64,000 nt of DNA from Bog-756 sp963727955. Lineage in GTDB: Bacteria > Actinomycetota > Acidimicrobiia > Acidimicrobiales > RAAP-2. Both the position numbers and the translations under genes were made by a program. Of the stretch, positions 6,796-15,318 are shown in pieces; within the stretch, counting starts at the first letter, position 1; each line of letters starts with the position of its first letter. The stretch spans positions 257,192 to 321,191 of the forward strand of contig CAVSII010000010.1 of assembly GCA_963727955.1 (NCBI GenBank), given 5' to 3'. The notes beneath the pieces were generated by a model, which ran no database searches, was not told the DNA's origin, and worked only from the letters and a program-made list of their open reading frames with translations.

Positions 6796-8019
6796 TCAGG
6801 CCACGCTGTGCCGGAAGACGAGCGGGGCCGAGCGGACCCCGGCGATGACCGGCGAAGGAGTCCGCACCACCGGCCCGGCCAGCTCGACGGAGCCGAAGCG
6901 CGCACCGAGCTCTTCCAGCAGTATCCGACCCTCCAGCCTGGCCAGGACGGCCCCGATGCAGAAGTGGGGGCCGAACCCGAAGGCGACGTGGGGGTTCGGG
7001 TCGCGGGCGGGATCGAAGCTGTGCGCTGTGGGCCCGAACACCGACTCGTCCCGGTTGGCCGAGGCGTACAGCATGAGGATGGGTGCTCCCTCCGGCAGGT
7101 CCACGCCGGCCAACTGGGTCGGCCTGGTCGTCGTACGCATGAAGGCCACCACCGGCGTCGTCCACCGCAACATCTCTTCGACCGCCGGGGCCAGGGCACA
7201 CGGCGAGGAGGCCGCCACCGCGGCACGCAGAGAGGTCCACGAACCGGCCGTCTCGGCGAAGGCCACCAACCCCCCGGACATCATGTTCCGAGTTGTTTCG
7301 TTGCCGGCCACCAATAGTTGCACCAGAAACATGGCCAGCTCGTCGTCGCTCAGCCGATCGCCGTCGACCTCGGCCGCTCCCAGCTCCGAGATGATGTCGT
7401 CCCCGGGGTGGGCCCGACGTTCGGCGGCGGCGGCCAACAGGTAGCCCACCATCTCACCGCTGAGGGCCTGCCTCTCCTCTTCGGGCCAGTCGGTCGCTCC
7501 CGGGATCACGGCTTCGGACCAACGGAAAAAGCGGGGCCACTCGCCCTCGGGCACCCCCAAAAGGTCGCTGATGACCTGCAGGGGCAAGGGGACCGCCACC
7601 TCGGCCACGATGTCCACCGGCACATCGGTTTCGATGCTGTCGACAAGGGTGCGGGCCCGACGGCGCACCCCGTCCTCCAGTGCCCGCATGAAGCTGGGCC
7701 GGAACCCCGGCTGTACCAATCCTCGGTAGCGGGTGTGGGCGGGCGGATCGGTGTGCATCATGGTCGGCGGGGTCGGGTACTCGGCGCCGATCTCGAAGAC
7801 CATGATCCCCTTGCCCGAGCAGAACGTGTCGGGATCGCGGGAGATGGTGACGACGTCGGCGTGCCGGCTGGCCACCCAGAATCCCAACGCATGATTGCGG
7901 GCCAGCGGCGCCTCGGCCCTCAGCCGGGCGTAGAGGGGGAAGGGATCGCCGGCGTAGAAGTCCGGGTCGAGGAGAGGCTCGGTCAGGTCCCCCTCGTTCA
8001 CGCCGGTGACAGTGGCCAT
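6796..8019 (-). CDS. Cytochrome P450
   Basis: 407 aa, the normal length of a soluble bacterial P450. The I-helix motif is LLVAGNETTRNMMSGG, the K-helix ExxR is EEMLRWTTP, and the haem ligand loop is FGFGPHFCIGAVLARLE with the proximal Cys. An N-terminal YARLRAEAPLA matches the substrate-recognition start of class I enzymes such as CYP125/CYP142/CYP107 relatives. Substrate is unknown; nearby acyl-CoA genes make sterol or fatty-acid oxidation possible. The gene starts three bases after the stop of the DUF2510 gene and is probably coupled to it. No ferredoxin or reductase gene is adjacent. Confidence 0.95.
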   Translation of the reverse strand: MATVTGVNEGDLTEPLLDPDFYAGDPFPLYARLRAEAPLARNHALGFWVASRHADVVTISRDPDTFCSGKGIMVFEIGAEYPTPPTMMHTDPPAHTRYRGLVQPGFRPSFMRALEDGVRRRARTLVDSIETDVPVDIVAEVAVPLPLQVISDLLGVPEGEWPRFFRWSEAVIPGATDWPEEERQALSGEMVGYLLAAAAERRAHPGDDIISELGAAEVDGDRLSDDELAMFLVQLLVAGNETTRNMMSGGLVAFAETAGSWTSLRAAVAASSPCALAPAVEEMLRWTTPVVAFMRTTTRPTQLAGVDLPEGAPILMLYASANRDESVFGPTAHSFDPARDPNPHVAFGFGPHFCIGAVLARLEGRILLEELGARFGSVELAGPVVRTPSPVIAGVRSAPLVFRHSVA

Positions 8020-8022
8020 GTC

Positions 8023-8574
8023 TCAGTAGGGGCCGATGCGCTGATCCGGGCTGGTATCGGTGGCGACGTGACCGTCAGTCGACACCTGTGAGGTCCACTG
8101 GTTGCCGTCCCACCAGCGGTAGTGAAATCGACCGCTGGGATCCGGGTGCCACGCAGGCGGTGAAGGGGGCCACATGGTGCCCGGGTCAGGCGACTTCGGC
8201 ACGAGGGGGCCGGCGACAGACGCATCGGTCCCCTGAGGCGGCCCGTTTGCCGGACTCGGATACGAGGGGAAGAGTTCGCCGACGGTGGGATTGGCGGGCA
8301 GACCGATCGGCGCGGCTGGCCCGACCACGGGTGAACCGGGAAACGGCGGCGGTTGTTGGGACCGCCGGACCCCCGAGGCGTGAGCGATGAGAAAGAGGAC
8401 CAGGCCCAACACCAGAGAGAGGAACCAGAAAAAGGCCCACAGACCCGAGGGGAGGCCCCAGGGGGTCCGACCGAGTCTCCGGCGATCCTTTTCGGACAGG
8501 GCATAGCCAATCCCGGCCCACACGACCGATAACACCAGGAGGACTACCCAGTCTGCCCCGCTCAGCTTCACCAT
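8023..8574 (-). CDS. Membrane protein with C-terminal DUF2510-like domain
   Basis: 183 aa from ATG 8574, seven bases after a TAGAGT -10 box; TTG 8580 is possible. Two hydrophobic segments near the N-terminus (about residues 7-24, and 43-64 in GLWAFFWFLSLVLGLVLFLI) make a hairpin. A long Pro-rich linker follows, and a Trp-rich end AWHPDPSGRFHYRWWDGNQWT is typical of DUF2510. Such domains are found on many actinobacterial membrane proteins and have no known function. First gene of a two-gene unit with the P450. Confidence 0.78.
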   Translation of the reverse strand: MVKLSGADWVVLLVLSVVWAGIGYALSEKDRRRLGRTPWGLPSGLWAFFWFLSLVLGLVLFLIAHASGVRRSQQPPPFPGSPVVGPAAPIGLPANPTVGELFPSYPSPANGPPQGTDASVAGPLVPKSPDPGTMWPPSPPAWHPDPSGRFHYRWWDGNQWTSQVSTDGHVATDTSPDQRIGPY

Positions 8575-8581
8575 AGACAAA

Positions 8582-8587
8582 ACTCTA
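8582..8587 (-). promoter_or_regulatory. -10 box TAGAGT for the DUF2510/P450 unit
   Basis: TANNNT on the minus strand, seven bases before ATG 8574, indicating a leaderless transcript. Confidence 0.45.
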
Positions 8588-8641
8588 ATTCGCCGGCTGG
8601 TGCCTCACTCTCCATGGTTCGGGGCCCGTTCTGTGGTGCCC

Positions 8642-8726
8642 TTCTGCGGGGCTCTGTTCTGAGGGCTCGGTTCTGAGGGGCTCTGTTCTGAGGGGCTCTG
8701 TTCTGCGGGGCTGTTCTGCGGGGCAG
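8642..8726. repeat. Tandem repeat, about 15-bp unit TTCTGAGGGGCTCTG
   Basis: Six consecutive units at 8642, 8657, 8671, 8686, 8701 and 8714. Units 3 and 4 are identical and the others differ by one substitution or lose one or two bases. A degenerate copy precedes at 8629. It fills the gap between the DUF2510 promoter and the 3' end of the esterase gene. No coding role is apparent. Confidence 0.8.
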
Positions 8727-8790
8727 CACTGTGGGCTGCATAGGTACCCAGGGAACCCGCCCAACCCGGTACTCGGTCGGACCACAGTCC

Positions 8791-9870
8791 TCAGGGGAGC
8801 GGGTGGGACGCGAAGAAAGCCCACATGGTGGCGTTGGCGCTGATGGCTGTGGATTGCGGTCCGAGCTCCTTGGTGACTTTCTTGGGTAGATGAGGCCCTC
8901 CGGGCCATTCGTGGCCCTCGCCGGTGATCGAGTAGAGCTCCACCGTGGCGCCTCCGGCGCAGCCGTCATAAGCCGTGAGGGTAACGGTGGGGTCCGGCTG
9001 CGACCGCTCGGGGCTGCTGACGCAACCGTTGTGGGTCGCCCACCGACTGGCCGCTTCGGGGACACTGTACGTCCAGTACTTCTGCCCATTGCCGAGGTAG
9101 GGATCAATCGGGTCCGCCGTCCCATGGAAAGACACGACCGGCACCGGGCGGGTCGAGGGGCATGGGGTCGGCAACCGGAGCCCGCTGACCGGAGCGATGG
9201 CCGCAAAGACACTCGAAGCATCGCACCCGAGCTGGCTGGCCATGCGGGCACCACCCGAAAACCCAGTGGCATAGACCCGTTTGGGGTCGACGCAGTACTT
9301 CTGCTCGAGTAGAACGACCAGCTTCTCGATGAACGAGACATCATCGGGTGAACCGGCGGGGACGGCAGCCCCGCCGATCAGGGGCTCCCCAGGAACATTC
9401 CATTCGAAGCCTCCTCCGGCGGATATGCCACCTTGGGGATAGACCACGATGAACGAATCGGCGTCCGCTGTGGAATCCATACCCGAAAGGAATTCTTGGG
9501 CGAGAGCGGTCGACTGACTGCCATGCATGTTGACCACCAGGGGCAAAGGCGTAGTCGGCCCGTAGGCCGTGGGCAGGTGGACAATGGCCACCCGCGACCT
9601 ACCGTCCACCGTCGGGTTGAGGGTCACCGTTCCCGGTGATGCCGCACTTCCACACCCAACACTCGCCGATCCGGTCGTCGCCGTGGTCGGCGTGGTTTGC
9701 GTGGTCGACGTGGACTGCGTGGACGGCGTGGCCGTTGTGCTGGTGGAGGATGCACTCCCCGAACCGGACCCGCATGCGGCGACGACCAGAGAGGTAACCA
9801 CCAAGGAGGCTCCGACCAACCACCTGAGGGGTGGTCGGGGCACCGGCCCCCGTGCCGCCATCGCTGTCAT
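8791..9870 (-). CDS. LpqC-like esterase lipoprotein (PHB depolymerase/feruloyl esterase family)
   Basis: 359 aa, ATG 9870 preceded by GGGGAGGA five bases away. An N-terminal basic segment, a hydrophobic stretch and the lipobox LVVAAC predict a lipid-anchored extracellular protein. A Ser/Thr-rich linker (about residues 35-68) follows. The alpha/beta-hydrolase core has LVVNMHGS, VYPQGG, the nucleophile elbow YATGFSGGARMA (Ser), FHGTADPIDPY (Asp) and GEGHEWPGG (His), a complete triad in the order expected for polyhydroxybutyrate depolymerase-like esterases. The actual substrate is unknown. It is probably transcribed alone. Confidence 0.88.
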   Translation of the reverse strand: MTAMAARGPVPRPPLRWLVGASLVVTSLVVAACGSGSGSASSTSTTATPSTQSTSTTQTTPTTATTGSASVGCGSAASPGTVTLNPTVDGRSRVAIVHLPTAYGPTTPLPLVVNMHGSQSTALAQEFLSGMDSTADADSFIVVYPQGGISAGGGFEWNVPGEPLIGGAAVPAGSPDDVSFIEKLVVLLEQKYCVDPKRVYATGFSGGARMASQLGCDASSVFAAIAPVSGLRLPTPCPSTRPVPVVSFHGTADPIDPYLGNGQKYWTYSVPEAASRWATHNGCVSSPERSQPDPTVTLTAYDGCAGGATVELYSITGEGHEWPGGPHLPKKVTKELGPQSTAISANATMWAFFASHPLP

Positions 9871-9983
9871 GGCAATCCTCCCCTGTCCTAACCGGCAACT
9901 GCGACATGCGCCGGGACGGTAGCACCGACCCCCACCGCGGCGACGGCACCTGTGGATGTCAGGCCGACCTCAGACCGCAGACT

Positions 9984-11519
9984 TCAGCTCATAGCGGCGA
10001 TCTGATGCTTGGGCGGATAGCGCCCGAAGCTCATCAGGTGCCGAGCGATACCGCTGGTAAAGCTGTCGATGTAGGCGAGCTTGCGGATCATGTAGCTCCG
10101 GCTCTCTTTGGGATCGAGATAAAGGTTGTACAGACGGCCGTGGGAGTACTTCTGGGTGACGCCGGTGAAACCGCCCAGGTTCAGGCAGTCGCGGTCATCG
10201 TCCGAGGTGGAGGCAACCATGAACTTCCACTCCCCCACTCGCAAAGCAGAGAAGACGTTGGTCAACCAGTAGTAAAGGTATTTGCGGTTGGATTGGCCTT
10301 CGGGGTCAAGGAGAAACGAAGTCTGGTCGACTCCGTCGATATAACGGTCTTCGGGAATCGACGAAGCCGCCCCCGAGAGGCGGAGCACGGTATTGAACAG
10401 GTCCAGCTGAGAGAACAGACCGTCCGTGACTCGATCGGCTTCGATCATGCCCGGCCAGACGAAGATGCCCGGGACCCGTTGGCCACCCTCCCAGGTCGAT
10501 CCCTTGGCGCTGCGAAAGGGTGAATATGCGGCGTCCGGCCACGTCTCCATTTCGGGACCGTTGTCCGACGAGATGAAGACGAGCGTCTCGTCCATCTGTC
10601 CCGTGGCCTCGAGCTCGGCGACCAGCCTGCCCACGATGTCATCGAGCTCGACGATGGTGTCCTTGTAGGGATGCTTGGCCGGGGAGGAGCCGAGGAAGCG
10701 CTCGTGGGGATAGTTGTCAAAGTGAGCACCCCTGGTGCAGTGGTAGAGGAACCATGGCTTTCGCCGACCTTGCTCGGGATCGGCCATCCGCTTGATGAAC
10801 TCAAGCGAGTAGGAGGCCCACTTGTCGTCGAGAAGCGACAGGACGGGAACGGTGACCTCCTCGACGTCCTCGGTCTCCCCACCCCGTGTGGCATGAACGA
10901 AGCACTTGTTGAAGGCCAGGTTCTCGACCCATCGGGTCCTCTCTTCGCTGTAGACGATCTCCGGGAAGAAATTCGGATCACGCCACTCCGTGTACATGTC
11001 TGAGACCGACAGGAAACCGAAGAAGTCGTCGAACCCGACATTCTGGGGTTGTGATGCGATGTTCTCGCCCATGTGCCACTTGCCCACAGCCTGGGTCACG
11101 TACCCGGCGTCCGATAGCAACTGGGCCAAGGTGACCTCGCCGTCGAGGCCCCCGGGCTGACCGTACATGGGGGGTCGTAGGAGGCCATGGCGCATGGGGA
11201 GCCGACCGGTCATCAGCGAGGCGCGCGAAGGGGTGCACGACGGCTCCGAATAGCAGGAAGTCAGAAGCATTCCCCGGCGCGCCAGTTTGTCGATGTTGGG
11301 TGTCGGGGCGCCGACGGCTACGCCACCGCCGTAGCACCCGAAGTCGCCCCAGCCGACATCATCGAAGAGGACCACGAGCACGTTGGGTCTCCGATCACCG
11401 GTTCTTCGGAAACCAGTCAGTGCGGCCTCGGCACGCGCCTCTTGCTCACCGAGGAAGAAGTGCGGCTCGAGACTGTCCCGCTCCTGTGCCGCTTCAGCCA
11501 CCACCGGGTCATGGGCCAC
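9984..11519 (-). CDS. Type I sulfatase (arylsulfatase family)
   Basis: 511 aa from GTG 11519, chosen because AAGGAG stands seven bases upstream; the longer frame to 11663 adds 48 unconserved residues. NVLVVLFDDVGWGDFGCYGG holds the metal-binding Asp pair. SCTPSRASLMTGR is the formylglycine signature, with Cys95 to be converted to formylglycine. KWHMGE, SSDNGPEMETW and AKGSTWEGGQRVPG follow in family order. It hydrolyses sulfate esters. No signal peptide is obvious, which is unusual for a sulfatase acting outside the cell. No formylglycine-generating enzyme is seen in the window. Confidence 0.92.
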   Translation of the reverse strand: MAHDPVVAEAAQERDSLEPHFFLGEQEARAEAALTGFRRTGDRRPNVLVVLFDDVGWGDFGCYGGGVAVGAPTPNIDKLARRGMLLTSCYSEPSCTPSRASLMTGRLPMRHGLLRPPMYGQPGGLDGEVTLAQLLSDAGYVTQAVGKWHMGENIASQPQNVGFDDFFGFLSVSDMYTEWRDPNFFPEIVYSEERTRWVENLAFNKCFVHATRGGETEDVEEVTVPVLSLLDDKWASYSLEFIKRMADPEQGRRKPWFLYHCTRGAHFDNYPHERFLGSSPAKHPYKDTIVELDDIVGRLVAELEATGQMDETLVFISSDNGPEMETWPDAAYSPFRSAKGSTWEGGQRVPGIFVWPGMIEADRVTDGLFSQLDLFNTVLRLSGAASSIPEDRYIDGVDQTSFLLDPEGQSNRKYLYYWLTNVFSALRVGEWKFMVASTSDDDRDCLNLGGFTGVTQKYSHGRLYNLYLDPKESRSYMIRKLAYIDSFTSGIARHLMSFGRYPPKHQIAAMS

Positions 11520-11682
11520 GACGTCGCTCCTTGGTCGGAATCTGTCCGATGCTAGCCAGGCCGACGCAACCTCCTTGGTGCCCGACAGAAGGCGGCTAAC
11601 GGCCAGCCCACAGAGCCGTCGATGAGCAGCGGCGTGACCACCGGCTGCAACCAATCCCCACACGTCGTGAGCGAAATTTTCG

Positions 11683-11756
11683 TGGGGACGGAGGGATTCG
11701 AACCCTCACTGGAGGCGGTTTAAGCGCCCTGCCTCTGCCGATTGGGCTACGTCCCC
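11683..11756 (-). tRNA. tRNA with UAA anticodon (tRNA-Leu-like, short variable region)
   Basis: A 74-base cloverleaf: acceptor GGGGACG/CGTCCCC, D arm with loop GG, anticodon stem GGGCG/CGCCT around loop CTTAAAC (anticodon TAA, reading UUA), a five-base variable region CCAGT, T arm GAGGG-TTCGAAT-CCCTC, and discriminator A. CCA is not encoded. The anticodon says leucine, but bacterial tRNA-Leu normally has a long class II variable arm, which is missing here. The D stem is three strong pairs. The amino acid is therefore uncertain. Confidence 0.85.
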
Positions 11757-11956
11757 CCAGCTAGTCTGGCGCTCTGCTCCTCCTCTCTCTGCGCTCTGCC
11801 CGTCGAGTGGCCGCTCGTCTGCCACGCAAGGTGCTCACCAGCCGTTCGAGCCTGCGCCCGAAAGACCTCGAGAGACACTAACGCCGCCCCGTTCGTTCGC
11901 AGTGGGTCCGGCATCTTCACAGGGTGTCCGACGGTCGCTCTTCCTCAGGGAATCCC

Positions 11957-13603
11957 CTACCCTGCTGTCCGACCGGCCACGACGCGAGCTAATGCCTCGA
12001 GCTCCTCGTCCCGTGGTCGGTCCACCCTGTGACGTAGGCCTACCCTCGGTGGCCACGGGCCGAGCACAGTGGTCGGCCGGCGATCGAAGTCCCACGTCGC
12101 CCAGCCTGGTAAAGTACCAACTGAGGGTGATGGGCTGGACGAGTCCGACCGCTCGGGTCGACGGGGCCGGTTCGACCCACCGGGCACACCGGACCCGGCG
12201 AAGCCGGCCCAATCCTCCCGCATGATCTGGGACAGTTCGAAGGCATCGTCCCCGCCGCCGGCAAACACCTGCACGGTCGGATTGTGAACAGTCCCGAAAA
12301 CAAATGGAATGTCCAACGCGTGGCACGAACCCAGGATTCCGCCGAATGCGGGCGATTCCCATGTGAAGAGGTAACAGAAGGTTCCCACGTCGGGCCCCGC
12401 TGCCTTGGCATGGACGTCTGCAAAGCGGATGGTCGGTAGCCGAAAAACGAACTCGGTGGCGAGGGCGACCCACAGGTCGCGAGGAGTGACCGTATCGCCG
12501 CGGGAGGACCGGATCTTGCGGAATTGGGTGACCAGGTCTTCGGCCAGGTCCGGGGTAGAGGTGACTCGCTCCGCCCACCGCTGCAGGCCGGCTTCGTCGA
12601 GTGAGCTCAGAACCGGCTCGCCCACCGTGAAAAAGGACGACTCATCACGCGTTGTTCCGATCAGGAGAGGGACGTCGGACGCCGAGCCCGATGCGACGTG
12701 GTCCTCCGGGGTTGAGGAGAAGAGCCCATCATCGACAACAGGCATGAACAACAGTCCCGATTCGGCGCCATCAGCATCGGCCCGCCCAACCTCGGCGGCA
12801 ACCCGGACCAGTTGGCCGGCGGGCACGGTTTCCCAAGCCTGTCGGCTCATGGGGATGTCCAGGTAGGCAGCCATCCGCTCGGCACGGGCCGAAGCTTGAT
12901 CCGCCGTGCAGGAATAGGGCGGGCCGCTCTCGACGATGGCCCGGTGGAAGAGACCCCTGGCCTCGGCCGCACCCATCAGAGCGGACACGCTCATCCCGCC
13001 GGCGGACTCGCCGAACACGGTCACATTGGCGGGATCGCCACCAAAATCGGCAACATGGTCCCGAACCCAGCTGAGCGCGGCCATCTGGTCGGCCAGACCC
13101 CAATTGCCGAAGCCAGACCACGGGCGGCCGCCCAACCAGCCCTGATCCGGATCCGCCAGCTCCGGGTGAGCCATAAACCCGAGTATTCCCAGTCGGTAGT
13201 TGAGGGTGACCACCACCAGGTCCTGTTCACGGGCCAGCATTCCCCCGCGGTAGAGGCTTCCGGCCCCCGAGCCCGATGCGAAGGACCCCCCGTGGATCCA
13301 CACCATGACCGGACGGCGTCCACCGTCCAACTCCGGGGTCCAAATATTGAGGCTCAGGCAGTCCTCGGCTTGCTCATCAGGCTCGCCGCCGAGGGATAGC
13401 TCCAGGATTCCCGGGGATTGAGGGGCGATGGGGCCGAATCCGTGACACTCTCGTGTGCCGGTCCAGGGAGCGGCGGGCTCGGGGGGTCGCCACCGGCGAC
13501 GCCCCGAGGGTGAGCCGGCATAGGGCACGCCCGAAAACGCCCATACGCCATTCCTTCGGGTACCCCGGATGCGACCACCTTGGACCTCGATCACCCCGTC
13601 CAC
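11957..13603 (-). CDS. Type B carboxylesterase
   Basis: 548 aa from GTG 13603, chosen because GGAGGT lies seven bases upstream; GTG 13627 lacks a ribosome site. A cholinesterase/para-nitrobenzyl esterase-like alpha/beta hydrolase: FSGVPYAG, EDCLSLNIWTP, the oxyanion loop VMVWIHGGSFASGSG, the nucleophile elbow VTVFGESAGGMSV (Ser), an acidic residue in TTRDESSFF, and the His in SCHALDIPFVFG. No secretion signal is seen. The C-terminal 60 residues after the catalytic His include a Pro/Ser-rich insertion. The family hydrolyses diverse esters; no specific substrate can be named. Confidence 0.9.
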   Translation of the reverse strand: MDGVIEVQGGRIRGTRRNGVWAFSGVPYAGSPSGRRRWRPPEPAAPWTGTRECHGFGPIAPQSPGILELSLGGEPDEQAEDCLSLNIWTPELDGGRRPVMVWIHGGSFASGSGAGSLYRGGMLAREQDLVVVTLNYRLGILGFMAHPELADPDQGWLGGRPWSGFGNWGLADQMAALSWVRDHVADFGGDPANVTVFGESAGGMSVSALMGAAEARGLFHRAIVESGPPYSCTADQASARAERMAAYLDIPMSRQAWETVPAGQLVRVAAEVGRADADGAESGLLFMPVVDDGLFSSTPEDHVASGSASDVPLLIGTTRDESSFFTVGEPVLSSLDEAGLQRWAERVTSTPDLAEDLVTQFRKIRSSRGDTVTPRDLWVALATEFVFRLPTIRFADVHAKAAGPDVGTFCYLFTWESPAFGGILGSCHALDIPFVFGTVHNPTVQVFAGGGDDAFELSQIMREDWAGFAGSGVPGGSNRPRRPERSDSSSPSPSVGTLPGWATWDFDRRPTTVLGPWPPRVGLRHRVDRPRDEELEALARVVAGRTAG

Positions 13604-13820
13604 GATCGCGACCTCCAGTTCGCCCACCGATCTGCCGATGCAACAAGCAACCTATCGAGTTGAATGTGATCTTTGCCGGAACGTGGCCTGGGCAGACCTG
13701 TTTGCGTGAAGTTCTCGGGGCCGTACGCCATCGACCGGCAAACCCGGACGCGACCCCTCAATTTCACACAAAGACCATGTTGACCAGCAAAAACCCCTTT
13801 TCAAACCGCGGACAGAGAAC

Positions 13821-13826
13821 TAACCT
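13821..13826 (+). promoter_or_regulatory. -10 box TAACCT for the NlpC/P60 gene
   Basis: TANNNT seven bases before GTG 13834. It favours this start over ATG 13777, which has no ribosome site. Confidence 0.45.
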
Positions 13827-13833
13827 CGACCAA

Positions 13834-15261
13834 GTGGCTGATGAGCACGCCGGCAAGGCGGTCGCCCACCAACCATGTCGCCGGGCGGCCCGACGGCAGA
13901 TCGGTCGACGCCGAGCGTCCCGACCGGCGACAGCGCTCCTGCTGTGCGCCGTCAGCCTGCTTGCCTTTGGCTGGCAGTCGGCTGTGGCCGCCGCCGCCGG
14001 ATCGCCTTCGACAGGCGTTTCTTCGGGCACAACGTCCACATCCTCTGAGGGGACGTCGACCTCGGGAGCGGGTTCTTCGTCGTCGTCCTCGACGACGTCG
14101 CCGAACAGCACGTCTGGCTCAGTTTCACCTTCGCAGTCCCAGATCAACGCCACCGAGGCCCAGGTGGCATCTCTCGAGACTCAGATTTCCAAGGAACAGA
14201 ACTCGCTCGACCAGGCCGACGAACAGTACAACGAGGCTGTGGTCAATCTGACCAGTACCCGGTCGTCGCTACAGACGACCTCGTCCTCGATCGCCGTGAT
14301 CAAGACCAAGCTGACCACGGAGCGCACACACCTTCGCGACGATGCCATCCAGGCTTACATCGGTGACACCTCATCCGAGGCCGTGGCGCAGATCTTTGCT
14401 GCACCTAACAACCAGTCCCAGATCAACGACCTCTATCAGGAGATCGGAGCAGGCAACATCGCTCGCGACGTGGCGGAGGTCCAGGCCAACCAGGCAGCGT
14501 TGTCCGACACCCGCTCCAAGCTTCTGGCCGAACAAAAGACGGAGACGGCCCAGGCCACCCAAGAGGACAAAACCCGTCAGAGCGCAGCAGCAGCCAGCGC
14601 GGCATCGGAGGCCACTCTCACCCAGGTCCAAGGCACCCTGGCCCAGCAGATCGCACAACAAGCGGCAGCCCAGGCCGCCGCCGCCGCCCAAACGGCGTCC
14701 TCGGCCACCACGCCCAGCGCCGCCCAGGCCGCAGCGTCACAGGCCGCCCAAGCGTCCGATGTGGCCAGCACACTCAGCGGTGGAAGTGCTGCCGCCGACA
14801 GCGCAGCTGCGGCCGCCAGCCAGGCAGCCGGATCTGCGGGAGGCGCAAATTTCGGTTACGGCGGTAGCCCGACGGCGGCCGGTCTGGCTGCCGTCCATGG
14901 AGCAATGAAGTACCTGGGTGTGCCCTATGTCTGGGGTGGATCCAGCTACGGCGGTGTGGATTGCTCGGGCCTGACGATGCTGGCCTGGGCTCAGGCCGGG
15001 GTCAGCATGCCCCATTCGGCTGCTGACCAGTACGCCGATTTCCCCCACGTGAGTGCCGACGCCCTCGAGCCTGGTGACCTGCTGTTCTACGATTTCGGCG
15101 GTGGCACCATCGACCACGTCGTCATGTACGTAGGCCCGACCCTGGATGGTCAGGCCACTCCCTACGGTGGCGCCACCATCATCCAGGCAGCCCACACCGG
15201 AACGGTGGTCACGTTCGATCCTGTGTTCGCCGAAGGGTTCGTTGGCGCTGCCCAGCCTTGA
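13834..15261 (+). CDS. Secreted NlpC/P60 peptidoglycan endopeptidase with coiled-coil N-terminus
   Basis: 475 aa from GTG 13834. A basic n-region and the hydrophobic stretch ATALLLCAVSLLAFG form a signal peptide. A Ser/Thr-rich linker comes next. A long coiled coil (roughly residues 85-220, with INATEAQVASLETQISKEQ) resembles RipA/PcsB-type hydrolases. An Ala/Gln-rich low-complexity segment precedes the NlpC/P60 domain: YVWGGSSYGGVDCSGLTMLA (catalytic Cys), DHVVMYVG (His) and IIQAAHTG (third residue). It cleaves peptide stems of the cell wall, probably in division or remodelling under control of the coiled coil. A short gap leads to the glycosyltransferase gene. Confidence 0.92.
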   Translation: MADEHAGKAVAHQPCRRAARRQIGRRRASRPATALLLCAVSLLAFGWQSAVAAAAGSPSTGVSSGTTSTSSEGTSTSGAGSSSSSSTTSPNSTSGSVSPSQSQINATEAQVASLETQISKEQNSLDQADEQYNEAVVNLTSTRSSLQTTSSSIAVIKTKLTTERTHLRDDAIQAYIGDTSSEAVAQIFAAPNNQSQINDLYQEIGAGNIARDVAEVQANQAALSDTRSKLLAEQKTETAQATQEDKTRQSAAAASAASEATLTQVQGTLAQQIAQQAAAQAAAAAQTASSATTPSAAQAAASQAAQASDVASTLSGGSAAADSAAAAASQAAGSAGGANFGYGGSPTAAGLAAVHGAMKYLGVPYVWGGSSYGGVDCSGLTMLAWAQAGVSMPHSAADQYADFPHVSADALEPGDLLFYDFGGGTIDHVVMYVGPTLDGQATPYGGATIIQAAHTGTVVTFDPVFAEGFVGAAQP

Positions 15262-15318
15262 CCGCGGCCCACGCGCCACCCGGCGCCGACGAGTGGGACA
15301 TAGGGTCAAGGCAGTCTC

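Noticed and set aside
8568..9344. 258-codon minus-strand frame including the 15-bp repeats (NRAPQNRAPQ)
   Set aside because: Mostly an out-of-frame shadow of the esterase gene; the repeat-encoded part has no independent support.
13628..13833. c-di-AMP (ydaO-type) riboswitch upstream of the NlpC/P60 gene
   Set aside because: Expected in some actinobacterial wall hydrolase genes, but the conserved blocks are not present and the start appears leaderless.
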